DNA of 64,000 nt from Monomorium pharaonis. Its lineage: Eukaryota; Arthropoda; Insecta; Hymenoptera; Formicidae. Positions 38,535 to 50,099 of the stretch are shown here, piece after piece (position 1 is the stretch's first letter; the number at the start of each line of letters is the position of its first letter). Below the pieces are notes generated by a model. The model had not been told where the DNA came from. It made no database searches and saw only the letters and a list, made by a program, of their open reading frames with translations. The stretch spans positions 14,055,197 through 14,119,196 of the forward strand of contig NC_050476.1 of the NCBI RefSeq assembly GCF_013373865.1. Direction: 5' to 3'. Both the position numbers and the translations under genes were made by a program.

Positions 38535-38757
38535 TAATTTTACATTTTCACCAGGAGGCGTAAATCGGTCAGTATTCCAAATTCTTGCTTAGACAGCAAG
38601 TGCTATCTAAGGAGCATTGCGCTAATTGTCGAGTGGATTGCGTGGAACCTCGCGCAATGCGCTCGATCCTGACTGCTGCAGCTGACCGACTTACGTCATC
38701 GGTGCTACTGACACCTTTCTTACCGGTATGAGTGTGCCACTCATAACAGTTGCCAGA

Positions 38758-39360
38758 TTTTAAACAGTGACAATCTAGTGACTTTTAAGAAAATTTAGGA
38801 ACGCAAACAAGAAAACTTATTACTCTAAAATTGTATAAGAGGTACAAAGATTAATAGGTAATAAGAGGTATAAAGAGGTAAGAGATTAAATAAAATACAT
38901 TAAATTATTACCATAAAAAATTATAATTATTAATATCTAGCTTTATAAGATGGAGCAAGATATTGATCGTTACATTTGATGTTATTTTCTATTATTTGTA
39001 AGTCAGAATTTTGTATTTCTTGTCTTATAATTTTTATGTTATACTGTACTACCTATTGATCTAACATTTTCTACCTATAATATTTTATTTTTATGTGTAT
39101 TCTACATGGCAATAGCAACATAGACTTCACATACTATTTTTGTCACTCTTAAGTATCCAAATTTTCTATTTTATTTCAATACTTTTTAAAATTCGTTTTG
39201 TTTGTAGAAAAATGTCGAATAATTTTATCGATGTTTACAGCTATTGTCATTTATTTGGAATATTAAAAGCGTTATTGTTAATGACCAATTTAATATTGTA
39301 AATGTTAAATTTATATGAAAATAACATGCATGAATAATCTATTATCTTTGATACTTCTAA
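38758..39360. other. AT-rich, nothing recognised
   Basis: Short repeated AAGAGGTA motifs near 38840-38885. No gene. Confidence 0.45.
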
Positions 39361-39369
39361 TCTCTGCAA

Positions 39370-40640
39370 TGTTCATTTATGCGCGTTTTTAAATGTTGCT
39401 TTGTTTGGTCAATGTACATTACATTACAATTCTTACAATCGATGCAATAAACAATGTTGGTCTTTTGCATGTGTTCAAGACTGTCTTTTCACTTTTTTAT
39501 TACAGAGTTTAATTTTTTAGGAATTGTGAGCACAGTGTTGTGAGCGTTTGCTCGTTTTGGGAATTCTTTCCCGTCGGTAGTTGGGATCGTTCTGCCTGAA
39601 GGGTTGGGACCCAAAGGGTGAAGGTTCGGCTCGGTGTATAAGAGAAAAGAAGACGCTTCTTACGTGCTTGTTCGTTGTCTTTATTTCTGTTTCTTGCGCT
39701 TACAATCAGCTGTGTTGATGTCACGTAACACTCGCGATAAGGTTTACGGTATGCGACGATGCTCGGTCGCTGTTATGATACTCTCCGCTCGGTCACGGCG
39801 TGGTCGCGTTTATATATTATGATATCTGGCACAATTTCGGGGGCCAGTGACCGGGCGTCGATAGCTTCCGCGAGGCTAAGCGTTTCGACATCGGAACGCG
39901 GTAGCTTTGCGGTTTGATTTTGCAGCATAGGGCCTATTTCTAGGGCGATACGAACTGCTTCCGAGTGCGCTGTTGTAATCTCACGGAAGTTAATTGGGAC
40001 TTCCGTGAGCGCGGCGGATTCTTGTGCGTCTTTCGAAAGAGGTGCTTTTTGCAACGTCTTTCGAAAGATGCGTGTCGCAATTTTAATAGATATAGTGGTA
40101 ATCGGCTTACAACAACAATGTTTAATCCTATTTTGTTTGTGTGACGTTTTAAATTGTTGCTGACTCCCGGGATGAAAGGCAAAACAAAGCATTTTTTAAT
40201 ATCAAATTTGCTGTTTTGTATGTAAATTACTGTTCTGGTTTTTTAATTGATTGACACGTATCTTAATGTGTTTATTAATTATGTCTATGGGGGAAGCAAT
40301 TGTTAATGAGTATGTTTTTTACTATTTCAGTGTTTGTCTTGTGAAACCTTTCATCAGAGAGTAATAAAGCATGGTCAGTTAAATTGTTAATTATGTTGAT
40401 TTTGTAGCTTAGTAGATAATTGGAAAAATAATTGATGTACCTTCCTGAGAATGTTGGTTTACGGTACCAATCTGTTATTAATCTGTGATTGTTCGTAATT
40501 ATTGTTACGTCAAGGAAAGAGATCATGCCGTTAGATTCAGTTTCATGTGTAAATTTGAGTCGTTCATGATAATCATTGAAAACAAAAAGAATATGGTTAA
40601 TTTTGTCTTTTGGTAGGATAGCGAAAATGTCGTCTACATA
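39370..40640 (-). pseudogene. Penelope-like retroelement (RT C-terminal half plus GIY-YIG)
   Basis: Minus strand. 40640-40275 encodes YVDDIFAILPK (the catalytic YVDD of reverse transcriptase), then MISFLDVTI, ITDWYRKPTFSGRYINYFS and the ILINNCFP tail. 40190-40085 has the FIPGVSNNLKR linker. 39500-39370 encodes a GIY-YIG-type endonuclease core, TNIVYCIDCKNCNVMYIDQT followed by KTRINEH. This order is that of Penelope elements. The N-terminal fingers are missing at 40641, where another element begins. A stop (TGA after VIKK) and a 550-bp insertion break the linker. Confidence 0.75.
39527..40080 (-). mobile_element. LTR-like insertion in the Penelope element
   Basis: A GC-richer block separating the Penelope linker from its GIY-YIG domain. 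On the minus strand it contains a TATATAA (near 39815), an AATAAA (near 39680) and ends GTGCTCACA, in LTR order. The proximal part (39940-40070) may be coding remnant of the inserted retroelement. Boundaries are approximate and no target duplication is certain. Confidence 0.4.
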
Positions 40641-40689
40641 TCAGTGAGACATATTTAAAAATTCGGGAAATTCGTTTCTGATGACAAAA

Positions 40690-41110
40690 ACATTGATAAA
40701 AAAATAAATTAATGTTCTTGATTTTTTTTAGTCCCGATATGTTTCTGGTACAATGAACATTTTTTTGTAGAATCTTGGAAGTTTTTTACAAAACAATTTT
40801 TTTTTAAGCAATATAGTGGATACCCATAAAAAATAAAGTATTTTTTTTATTTTTTTTAGTATGATATATTTTTATTTTGTTTTAATATGCTTTTGGTACA
40901 ATTGTCATATCTTTTTGTAGAATGTTGAGACAGTATTCTACAACACCAAATTTTTTCGAATCAATAAAATTAATGCTACTTAAAAAGACAAAATATTTTT
41001 TAAAATTATGATATGCTTTTGTACCATCGCCATATTTTTTTGTAGAATTTTTAGACAGTATTCTACAACAAGTAATTTTTACTAAAAAAATAATTAAATG
41101 AAATAATTAT
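40690..41110. repeat. Left arm with tandem TTGTAGAAT...ATTCTACAA subunits
   Basis: At least three diverged ~150-bp units, each with TTTTTGTAGAATNTTG, a short spacer, then ATTCTACAAC or TTTTACAAAAC, a GTACAATNN(A/C)CATA-type element and A-rich DNA. The mirrored series is at 48450-48830. Confidence 0.6.
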
Positions 41111-41289
41111 AAAAAATAAACTAATCGTATTAAATCAAATGTTTATTAATGATTCCCAAAATAATAAATTACACATACACATTCGTTCACATACTCACTC
41201 TCATATTATTATTTACAATATTTATATGGATGAATTAATCTTCATCACTATCTTCATTGATAATAGGCGTGATGTTGTCTGTTTTGAAT

Positions 41290-43333
41290 AGTTTACATAA
41301 GTGCTGGCCTGGTCTCGAAATTTTTGATAAACATCGTCCGTAGGATAAATAATAAATAATGGCAGCAATGTGTGAACAGTAGCCAACTGTTCTTCATTGG
41401 TGCACTCATAAAAGTATCTTTTTTCCCTGAATGACCAATACTATCAGGAATGTATTCAATAAAGCATCGATACACTTTCTTAGAAAAGTGACGGGACCGT
41501 ACTTGAAGCTTCAGTATGTTGGATTGGTTTTTGAGGAACTACAAATTCAAACTATCACCTTCATTTAGAATTTCTCCTAAGTAGAAAATTGCCTGCGAAT
41601 ACTGACAAGTTCCAGTGAATAATATTTTCAAATCAGTTTTTTAGTTCCGGGAAGTCAAGCAAGTCACTGGAGGACATATTTTGAAAAGGCAATCGTTTCC
41701 GAAACCAACCATTCTCTTCAACCACAATAGCCAAAGTATTTTCGAAGTCTTTTTGTGCAATTATTCATTCAACAACCTCAGATGCTATTTGGTCATCAGA
41801 ATTTAATCGCTTTCCAAATTGATTCAAAAGAAACGATGCTATTCGATAAAGTACACCTACCTTATGAAGCATTTTATTATCGAACTTTTGATCAAGAAGA
41901 CGATTTTTCTGCTTAATCATTCCGTGAACCGCCCTTTACTGCCCAACGAATTTTTGTTACAAAACGCGACTCATTGCATTCAATTGATGGTGTGCACCTT
42001 TTAATGCTGGCATAATATCCTTTAGATTCTAAATGGCACTTTACATCGTGAAAACCTCGATCTACAATGAAAATATCACCTGGAAGCATTAAATTGCACA
42101 AACCGTTTGTGTCTTCTATTACACGTCGCATAATTTTAGCATCATTGACATTAGCAAGATACAGCCCCAATATATCAACTACAAATCCATTAGTTGTATA
42201 GATTGTAAACGGTTTGCACAATGGCATCTTTTTTTTACCTGAATAAGATTTTCTTTGATATTCATTGTTGGAACTCTTCTGATGATAAGCATATGTTCCA
42301 TTGCAGATAAGTATCAACTTATCATGAATATCATAGAGTTTTTTCACAATTTCAGTGGTATTATTTTCAATTAAATCATTTCGAGACGCTGCCATTAATC
42401 CAAACTTAGATAAAATATTTGTTTCGAAAACATTAATAACAAAGGATGAATACTCGGAAACTAGTTGCTCTTTTTCAAGTAATATAGAAGCAATCATTTT
42501 ATTCCGGATCAAAGTTTTAATAAAAATACAATCAATGCTCGAGTTACAGTACAACCTGCAGTATCTCGCATTAATGTCATCATTCTACTCAATTCGAAAA
42601 TATTGTCCCAAGTTAGACCTGTGAATATACGAATCTGCTCTTCAGATAAATTATAATTACTAATTTTGTCAAATAATGTTAAATCACATTCATTTGATAA
42701 ACAAAGATTTTTTTACCTCTTCTATTTTTATGAAAGACGAATTAGAATCGACTTTTTAAGAGATTCATATTATCATCACATAAACGATTATTAATTAAGT
42801 GATGTTCACAGCATCGATTTCTTTCCGGAATATAAACTCTCCGTTTGATATAAGACTGCATTCTGGCTTCTTTTGGGACTGTTTTCAATTTATTTTTTTC
42901 AGTACATAAACAGCAATATTTATGAGTAGGTACCATTTTAGGAATTGCAATCTCTATGTATTCAATTGTACGTTCTTCAGAATCAGTTGGCAATTTAAAA
43001 TAGAATGTTAAAAGCCCTTCTGACTAGACTAAGATGCGGATGCATCAGTGACAAAACTCTGCAGTAAGCTGTGAGATGAGTTTTTAGCTCATCTCGATTA
43101 TTGGAATCATCTGTTCTGTGTCGTTTATACGCAAACACCCGATAATTGCCACAAATAATATCAGTAATACTAAGATATTGCGATGAACTTTTTGAATAAA
43201 AAGCTGCATCATCTAATGATGCTATTATTTTCCTAGTGCCTGGTATTTTATGCACGAATCGACCACATATCGCGCACTTCGGATAGCATCTTTCGACATG
43301 CGTCGAAAGCACGTCGAAGCACATATTGTACAT
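41290..43333 (-). pseudogene. DDE transposase with Cys-rich N-terminus and SWIM-like tail
   Basis: Minus strand, three frame pieces. N-terminus (43333-42995): CYPKCAICGRF, a C-x2-C module. Second piece (42993-42742): YCCLC...NRCCEHH, more Cys/His. Core (42554-41913): ICNGTYAYHQKSSNNEYQRK, VVDILGLYLANVNDAKIM and GDIFIVDRGFHD, a DDE_Tnp_4-like nuclease. The position of the first Asp (normally DGTY) is Asn. The downstream region (to 41800) continues LLDQKFDNKMLHK and VLYRIASFLLNQFGKRL in another frame, and the tail (41475-41293) resembles a SWIM zinc-binding segment (YRCFIEYIPDSIG). Several frameshifts; inactive. Role when alive: cutting and joining its own transposon ends. Confidence 0.6.
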
Positions 43334-43892
43334 ATAAGTAATTCTAGAAAAATACCAGTTTACAGATAGAGAAGTGTATTAATAAGTATATTAAAAAGAA
43401 ACAAGCTGGCCAGCGACCCGGGTAGGAAGGTAAGAAAAATGCTCAGGTGAGCCGAGAAGAGGGAACGCTCGAGAGGAATCTTGGAGACAGCTCCCATAAT
43501 GCGACCGACTTATGGCCGTATCAGACTAGCGACTCGGGACTGCGACTGCGATTGCGATTCTGCCTCAGCCAATCAAAAAGCAGCGGTCAGCGATTGCGAC
43601 TCGACTATACCATTTGGCTTCCAGGCCATTTTTCCGAGTCGCAATCGCAGTCGCGGCCAGTCGCAGCCAATCACAGGACGCCGATTGATCATGTTATGTT
43701 GATCATGTCATGCGTGATTGTTGACATCAAGGTTAAATTCTTTGCTACATTTTCTGTAGATATGCTTCTGTAGATTTTTCTTGCTATACTTCTGTAGATA
43801 AATAAAAATATAAGGTTACACAAATAAGGTACGTTTTAAACACATTATTATTATTATACTGTAAGTATAGATAATATAATTCGCTATTATTA

Positions 43893-44053
43893 GATTTCAA
43901 AACGTCCTTTCGAAGAAAATTTTACTCGAACTATACATATAAGTGTCTTATATTATATATCGAGTAAAATTTTCCTCGGAGAGTTATATATAATATAAGA
44001 CACTTTATGTATATTTCAAGTAAAATTTTCTTCGATAGGACGTTTTGGAATGT
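43893..44053. repeat. 160-bp palindrome inside the Harbinger left flank
   Basis: TTTCAAAACGTCCTTTCGAA, AGAAAATTTTACTCGAA and AAGTGTCTTATATTATATA are mirrored on the right down to ACGTTTTGGAA, with a tiny loop. A MITE insertion or an intrinsic structural part; no other copy in this window to decide. Confidence 0.65.
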
Positions 44054-44220
44054 AACTCTAGAGTATAAGTATATAGAGTAAACGGAGAACATTTACACAA
44101 ATTTACACCACACAGCGAGTGATAATTTTAATAATAATGTTATTAATTTTTGTTTTCTTTCTTAAACTAAATTAGGTTCGAATAGTAGTGATTTTTAAAA
44201 TAAAAGAGAGAAATATATAA

Positions 44221-45389
44221 TGCCACCAAAACATAATTTTTCTAAAGAAATAGATAATCGTCTGATCTTGTTGAGTCTAAACCCCTTCTTTGAGATTGTA
44301 CAAGCGAAATTTATAGACGAACAGACCTGAAGCTTAAAGCATGGGATGAAATAACTAATCAGTTAAGTTCAAATTTTACAGGTATGTTTTAGAAATGGAT
44401 TGGTGTATTCAATATTACAATTGCTTACTAAAATTTTGAGTAGCAATAGAATGTGATTACAAATCACAAATCACTAATTATTTAATAGATCTTGTTGATA
44501 CAGGTGCTATAATGTCAAGCCGTTTTAAAAATATGAAAGACATGTTTGCAAGAAATTTAAGACTTGTGAAAGAATTAAAACGTAGTGAAGCTGGCACTGA
44601 TAGTATATACAAGCCCAAGTGGCCCTTGTTTGAGAGATTGATGTTCCTCAAAAAGACCTGTGTCCTAGGAGAATCAGAATCAAATATTCCTTCCATCCAA
44701 TTAGAAACAACAAACTCAGAAATACAATCTACAATTTCAAATTTCTCTAATGAAATTAATAATAGTACATCATGTACAGCAGATGTACCTCTCAATGTGT
44801 ACTATGATGAAGCATTGAAGGTAAATTTTTTTTCACAATAATTGCTCTTATGTTATTTTTTGATTATTTCTAAAAATGAAAATAAGTCAAAATATTTTTA
44901 CAATCTCGGTTAATGCCAATACCGAAAATTATTTCTTTGTATCCATAATTCTTTTTTAGAAATTTATGTTAGTACCACACGAACAAAATATGGAAAATCT
45001 AGACTCGCTATCTTCTGGAAATTCTTCTAGTGTATATAGTGATCTTGATCCACCAGCTACAGTTAGTACACCTCTACCAGAAATATGTTTATCATCTCAA
45101 TCTCTTTCAAACAATCATGTTATTGCAAATAACAAACGATCGTCAGAGGTACAATTATTTTCTAAGAGAGGATCAAAGAGAGAAATCAACACCAGCAATA
45201 ATAGAGGAGGCTGTAGATGCCTTGAAAAAGTTCTGCCAATCAGATCCAGTTCCATCTTCTCTATTCGAAATACCAAATGATCAAAGTATTTTTTTTGTAC
45301 AATACATACTAATCAGACTTCGTTCATTATCTCCAGAGAACCGAAAAACATGTGAAGACAAAATTTGGAAGGTGTTATCCAAGTATTGA
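44221..45389 (+). pseudogene. Harbinger-associated MADF/BESS DNA-binding protein, decayed
   Basis: Proposed exons 44221-44381, 44504-44820, 44960-45389, all with GT-AG borders and compatible phases. Exon 1 opens MPPKHNFSKEIDNRLILLSL and, after a frameshift and a TGA near 44285-44295, resumes RTDLKLKAWDEI, the MADF helix. Exon 2 continues SSRFKNMKDMFARNLRLVKE, the MADF C-terminus. Exon 3 shifts frame again near 45170 and ends with a BESS-like motif (FFVQYILIRLRSLSPENRKT). In Harbinger elements this partner protein binds DNA and helps bring the transposase into the nucleus. Two frameshifts and a stop make this copy non-functional. Confidence 0.7.
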
Positions 45390-45712
45390 AGAGAATTAAG
45401 ATACAATTAAGTAACTTAATTATTCTTTTGATCAGTTCATGATTTTATTTTGTCGGCAGTGCCATTGTGATGTAAATGTTTAAGTTTTTTTTGCATATTT
45501 AGTTTTTAAAAGTATGCAAAGATACAAAAATACGAATTAAAATGAAAGTTAAACAATCGCCATTTTCGGTTCTACATTTTGTATGTTTACACAATATTAT
45601 TATATTGTATCAAAAAAGTTTATTAACGTTTTTTAAAGTTTATTCAATAATTTTAATTATCTACAGCTCTATCTTGCCACGACACTGCTCCCACACTATT
45701 AAAATAGTCACA
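45390..45712. other. Spacer between convergent Harbinger genes
   Basis: AT-rich DNA separating the ends of the MADF/BESS gene and the transposase gene; no further signal. Confidence 0.5.
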
Positions 45713-47413
45713 TCACATTTCACATAAAGCTAAAGCACTATTAGCATGTCGATAGCCTCCTGGATTTCGAAAATTCACCAAGCCTTGAATCTGTTCATTT
45801 CTCCAGTCACCATGGCAAAGCGTTCCTGTTAGTTCATCTTCTACATCTATATATGATGGTGGTGTATACATGGCACAACCAACTGCATCAGTGCGAAGCA
45901 TATTATGTAAACAGCATACAGCTATTATAATATCACGGGCATCGTCCGGATCATATCTCATTGGAGATCTGAAAATTTGAAAACGGCTGGCCATGACACC
46001 AAATGTATTTTCAGAACATCTTCTAGCACGAGACGTCTGCATTATATAAAAAGGAAAAGTGCTGATAAGTTTTCTGTGTTAAGTTTTAAATTTTTTTTCG
46101 TAAATTTTTTTAAAGGTACAACTTACCTGTAGTTGTAAATTCTTCTATTTCTTTTTTCGGAACATTGTTCTTTAGGGAAAGGTATCATGACTTTTTCCGA
46201 TAATGTAAAACCTTCGTCCGCAACAATAACATATGGAAAATCATTATCGGTACCTGGTAGAGGACATGGCCGAGGAATTTTTAATTTGTTTTTGTCAAGG
46301 ACATTTTTGAAGATGCTTTTGTTCCATACTCCTCTATCACACGCTCTACCGTTAGTACCGACATCGATGTAAATAAATCTAAGTTGAGCGTCAACGAGAG
46401 CTAGCAAAATGATGCTATTATCACCTTTATAATTGTAATACGAAGACCCAGATTGTAAGGGGGGATCAATGCGGCAGTGTTTACCGTCTTGGACTCCAAG
46501 ACAATGTGGAAAATTCCACCTGTCTGCATAGTCACGAGCCACTACTTTCCACGCATCTTCAGAATCAGGAATTTTTAGATAAGATTCTTGAAGAATACTT
46601 CTCAGAGCATAGCATGTTTCTTTTATTATGCCAGAAATAGTACTCTGTCCAAGTCTAAAATTCATTGAAAGGGATTCTTGAGTTTCACCTATAAAATAAA
46701 CAAAATAATTTAAATTTAAAAATAAAAAAAATTTAGGGTTAAACATCATATTTTAAATTAACATACATTACATGAAAATAGCAACTTAATTTGTCTCTTA
46801 AATTGCGAATTAAAGATAAAATTTTTTAAAGCAAGTGAAACTTTTGCAAATTTTAAGATATAGAGTAATATTAAAATATAAGTAATTCGACGTAAAAAAA
46901 AACAGTATAGACATACCCAAAATAAGTCTTACCAGTTGCTAAGTGACGTAATGTTACGGACAGTCTCTCAGCAGGTGATATACTTTCTCTAAGATGCGTG
47001 TTCTGTTTCTGAATTAAAGGTGTTATCTTTATGACAAGATCTTCGAATATCTCAACACTCATTCGAAGACATCTACGCAAAAAGAGAAAAGTTAAATTAA
47101 ATAACAAAGAATACTTACTATTTATACCTGTACTATTTGTGCATAAAAAAGTAAAAAAATATTTTAAAATAATACAGAATACAATTTTCAAAATCCATCT
47201 TTATTACATTTACCTCCGAAATTTATTTGGGTCTTCCAATTGCAATTCTAAGAAAAGATTGTGATGACAACCTTGTTCTCGTCGCCTTGCTACCCATGGC
47301 TTTACCCACATCCTCCTTTGAGGAACATTCTCATAATGATGATGAATGATTAAGAAGGCCAAGAATGCGCACAATATTTTTTTCTTTTTTTTTTCTCGAT
47401 CGCTGGGTTGCAT
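45713..47413 (-). CDS. PIF/Harbinger DDE transposase (HARBI1-like), nearly intact
   Basis: Exons 47413-47214, 47072-46933, 46688-46127 join in frame with GT-AG introns. They give the N-terminal LRMSVEIFEDLVIKITPLI, LRESISPAERLSVTLRHLAT, the helix-turn-helix-like RLGQSTISGIIKETC, the first Asp (CLGVQDGKHCRI) and the second (TNGRACDRGVW). Exon 4 holds the third acid (RRCSENTFGVMASRF) and ends at 45713. The acceptor at 46036 gives the expected RARR junction but is out of phase; one at 46061 keeps the frame and adds eight residues (total 416). So either that acceptor is used or a one-base indel is present. Its partner gene is dead, so autonomous activity is doubtful. Confidence 0.8.
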
Positions 47414-47889
47414 CCATATTTGTATACAATATTTTATACAATACTATTCGAATCTAATTCTGTTTAAGAAAGAAAATATATAGAAATTAATACTAGAAAT
47501 TTAAAAACAGAAATTAGTATCTTATAACTCTATCACTCGATTTCTATTTATTTCTTTTTCTTGGGGAACTAACCTTTCTGATTATAGGTGAAATAGGTGA
47601 ACTGTTCTCCTAATTCCCTCAATTTACTGGGTCTCTGATTTAGGACTTGTTATACTACGCTTTAATTAATCGAGTCCGCAGTTATTGGGTGTTGCAGACT
47701 TAACTTCGTATAAAAAGAATCTAACCTTAATGTCAACGATCACGCATGACAACATCACATGATCAATCGGCATCCTGTGATTGGCTGCGATTAATCAATA
47801 GCCGCAATCACAAGTCGCAAGTATGATTGGAGAGTCGCCAATCGCAATCGCAGTCGCAGCCCCGAATCGCTAGTCTAATACGGCCTTTA

Positions 47890-48445
47890 ATCGACTATCA
47901 AAAAGCCACGATTAGCTGGCTCGCTCGGACTCCGAAACTCCGAAACTAGTGCAACCCCTTCTCACGCGCATGTGGATAGAGGTGGGAACGCTCAACTGGC
48001 CTACTGGGTATGCGGCTTAGGTGGGGATAGGTACGCACGGGGAGAGAAGCGCAGCTATGAAGATCCGCACAAAGCGGAAAGCGCGATAGTCGCTATAGGT
48101 ATACAAAACAAGTCTGGCAATAAATGTAGGTATAGCGAACAATAGATATGGATAAAGGTATAGTAGAATACAAATATAGAGAGCGTGCTAAAGGGAAGTA
48201 TGGACAAGCAGAGAGCGCGATAAAACAATGTAGATTGGATGGGACAGAAAGAGTTGAACACCATAGAAAGAGCTTCGCGAAAACGACACGGACCAAAGAG
48301 TTGTAAACATGAAGTCGAGATTTTCAGCAGTGTGCAATAAAATATAATATCATATCAAATAAATATATCATTCGATAAAATACTTGTAACTGGCGCGTTA
48401 CAATGAAAATAACCGGCCAAAACTTACAAACTATTTTAAATATTA
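47890..48445. other. Host-transposon internal region, no domain
   Basis: Moderately GC-rich, between the Harbinger end and the right arm of the ISL2EU-like element. Frames on the minus strand (48055-48296) show only hydrophobic low-information sequence. Repeated AGAGCGCG(A/G) words occur. Probably untranslated part of the host element. Confidence 0.35.
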
Positions 48446-49073
48446 GTGTTAAAAATTACTTGTTATAGAATACTGTCTAAAAATTCTACAAAAAATATGT
48501 ATTGTACCAAAAACATCACATTTTTAAAAAATTAAAAAATATATTTTGTTTTTTTAAGTACCTTCCACTGATTTTATTTCGAAAAAATTTGGTGTTGTAG
48601 AATACTGTCCCAACATTCTACAAAAAATATGGCGATTGTACCGAAAGAAATATCATATCTAAAAAATATTTTATTTTTTATAGGTATACCCACTATATTG
48701 CTTTAAAAAAAATGTCTTGTAGAAAACTGTTCCAAGATTCTACAAAAAAATTTTCGTAATTGTACCAGAAGGATATCCGGACTAAAAATAATCAAAAACA
48801 TTTATTCATTTTTTAAATCAATGTTTCTGTCATCAGAAACCCTCCCCGAATTTTTCATAAAGATGTCTCAATGATATCTATAACATATTAAAATTTCATC
48901 AGAATCGATTAAGCTGATCAAAAAATATAAATTATTTTTGGAATGTTTATTTTTATTATTTACACCAAAACGATTCAATAAAAAGGGCTAATATTTGACT
49001 AAATTGTAAGTGGTACTGATAGCAATTAAAGCAAAAAAAATGAGCATGATCCGTACGAGAGCAGATTATTGCC

Positions 49074-49152
49074 GGGAGCATTTGCACACGGTTTAAATGG
49101 ACACGGTGCATTTGCGCACCGTTCAGTTGCACACCGTTCACTTGGACACAGT
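49074..49152. repeat. Single-arm fragment of the minisatellite fold-back family
   Basis: Starts GGGAGC, the same as the right terminus of copy 2 read inward, then five units ending in the family heads: ATTTGCACACGG, AAATGGACACGG, ATTTGCGCACCG, AGTTGCACACCG, ACTTGGACACAG. All three head types are present but the spacers differ from both full copies. No opposite arm was found. Confidence 0.55.
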
Positions 49153-49990
49153 GAGAAATAACTATGCCGAGGGCATTTTTTTTAAAGTTGCACTCGGCAG
49201 CAGTTGTTTCAAGTGAAATTTCGTTCTTTAAGATGAGTACTTTAATTTCCACTTTGTCTCTTCTTTAGCATCATTTAACGTTTTTTTAAAATCAAATTTA
49301 AAAATTAAATTTTTTTATATTTTGGTAAAAAAATTAATATAATCTTGTAAAAGCCTTCTTGTACTTTTTTAAATTAAATATTTTGTCATTCAAACATATC
49401 TCGTCATATTTTGCCATTCAAACTCTAATTAGAGTGACAAATCACTCGAACTTAGATATGTTCGATTTTCACTCTTTTAGAGTAATGTTTCACTCTAGGA
49501 AATTTAGAGAGTATGTGCCTAGAATTATTATACTATTTTCCATGAGACTGATTAAAATATTATTAAAAAAATTTACAAATAGAAGTCAATATTCATGTAC
49601 TTTTTGAATTTTTGTCCGCTATATTCAATCCGCCATTTTGTTTTTAAAATGTGGATACCAAATTCAAAATTAGCAACCTTTATATACCAAATTGTATGCG
49701 TATCAGTAGAGTCTTTGAGATTTTTCAAACCATGTCCAAGAATTTAGGCGTTTGGCATCACTGTGCGGCACGGAGTACAAAATTTTTATTAGTGGTGCAA
49801 ATTAGTGCAAAATAAGTAATCTAATAGATCAGATTTAATTTTGCTGATTTGGTCCTGCTAGCTTAAGAGAGCTCAAATTTTTCTGTTATTAAACGATCTT
49901 GGATACGTCGCGCGATAGCAAGAGGTCCACAAACGTTATTATTCGTTATTACTAACGTTATTATTAATTTATGCACTGAACGACGTGATC
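49153..49990. other. Mostly unassigned; fragment of the CCGCCATTTTG repeat
   Basis: AT-rich. At about 49618-49740, AATCCGCCATTTTG and AAATTAGCAACCTTTATATA resemble the element at 11562. No gene. Confidence 0.4.
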
Positions 49991-49992
49991 CC

Positions 49993-50099
49993 AGGTGCGC
50001 ATAATGTAAAACGGACACTATTAATCAGATTGCTTAATTAGAGTTAGATTAAATTTGGTTAATCCGATTGGTAATGTTCGTTTTACATCGTGGGCATCT
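49993..50099. repeat. 107-bp hairpin, possibly related to the fold-back family
   Basis: GGTGCGCATAATGTAAAACGGACAC at the left is mirrored by GTTCGTTTTACATCGTGGGC at the right, with ATTAATCAGATTGCTTAAT / complement inside. Both ends of the left arm resemble the outer units of fold-back copy 2 (CCAGATGCGCAC...AAACGGACAC). Confidence 0.5.

Larger units (their letters stand above)
36950..38757 (+). mobile_element. BEL/Pao retrotransposon, heavily deleted
   Basis: A GC-rich LTR-like and leader segment (36950-37770) contains TTTTTTGGTGCCTTTTGTGA, the look of a primer-binding site after a 5' LTR, then two short pol pieces and a 3' segment (38555-38757) resembling the solo LTR at 21026. Gag, protease and reverse transcriptase are missing, so large internal deletions occurred. 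A 145-bp palindrome interrupts pol at 38390. A small perfect hairpin (ATCTTTGCAACCG...CGGTTGCAAAGAT) lies at 36989-37024. Confidence 0.55.
43513..47886. mobile_element. PIF/Harbinger transposon with two genes (TTA target site)
   Basis: Ends GGCCGTATCAGACTAGCGAC and complement of GGCCGTATTAGACTAGCGAT, flanked by TTA on both sides (43510-43512, 47887-47889). Subterminal ACTGCGACTGCGATTGCGATT is shared by both ends. It has two convergent genes, as in the superfamily: a MADF/Myb-type DNA-binding protein (plus) and the DDE transposase (minus). A 160-bp palindrome sits inside its left flank (43893-44053). It is inserted in the ISL2EU-like transposon and is visibly less decayed than its host. Confidence 0.85.
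40642..48873. mobile_element. 8.2-kb DNA transposon with long inverted arms, hosting a Harbinger
   Basis: Ends CAGTGAGACAT (left) and complement of CATTGAGACAT (right), each flanked by AT. The inverted arms (40642-41110, 48450-48873) match through GTTTCTGATGAC, TTCTGGTACAAT, TTTTTTTGTAGAAT and GCAATATAGTGG. It carries a minus-strand transposase gene (41290-43333) and, nested at 43513-47886, a PIF/Harbinger element. Without the nested element it is about 3.9 kb. AT duplication, long arms and the type of transposase fit ISL2EU-like elements; that name is tentative. Confidence 0.65.

Noticed and set aside
47890..48445. Minus-strand frames suggesting a membrane protein
   Set aside because: Hydrophobic runs arise from AT-rich sequence; two overlapping frames are equally long and neither has a domain.
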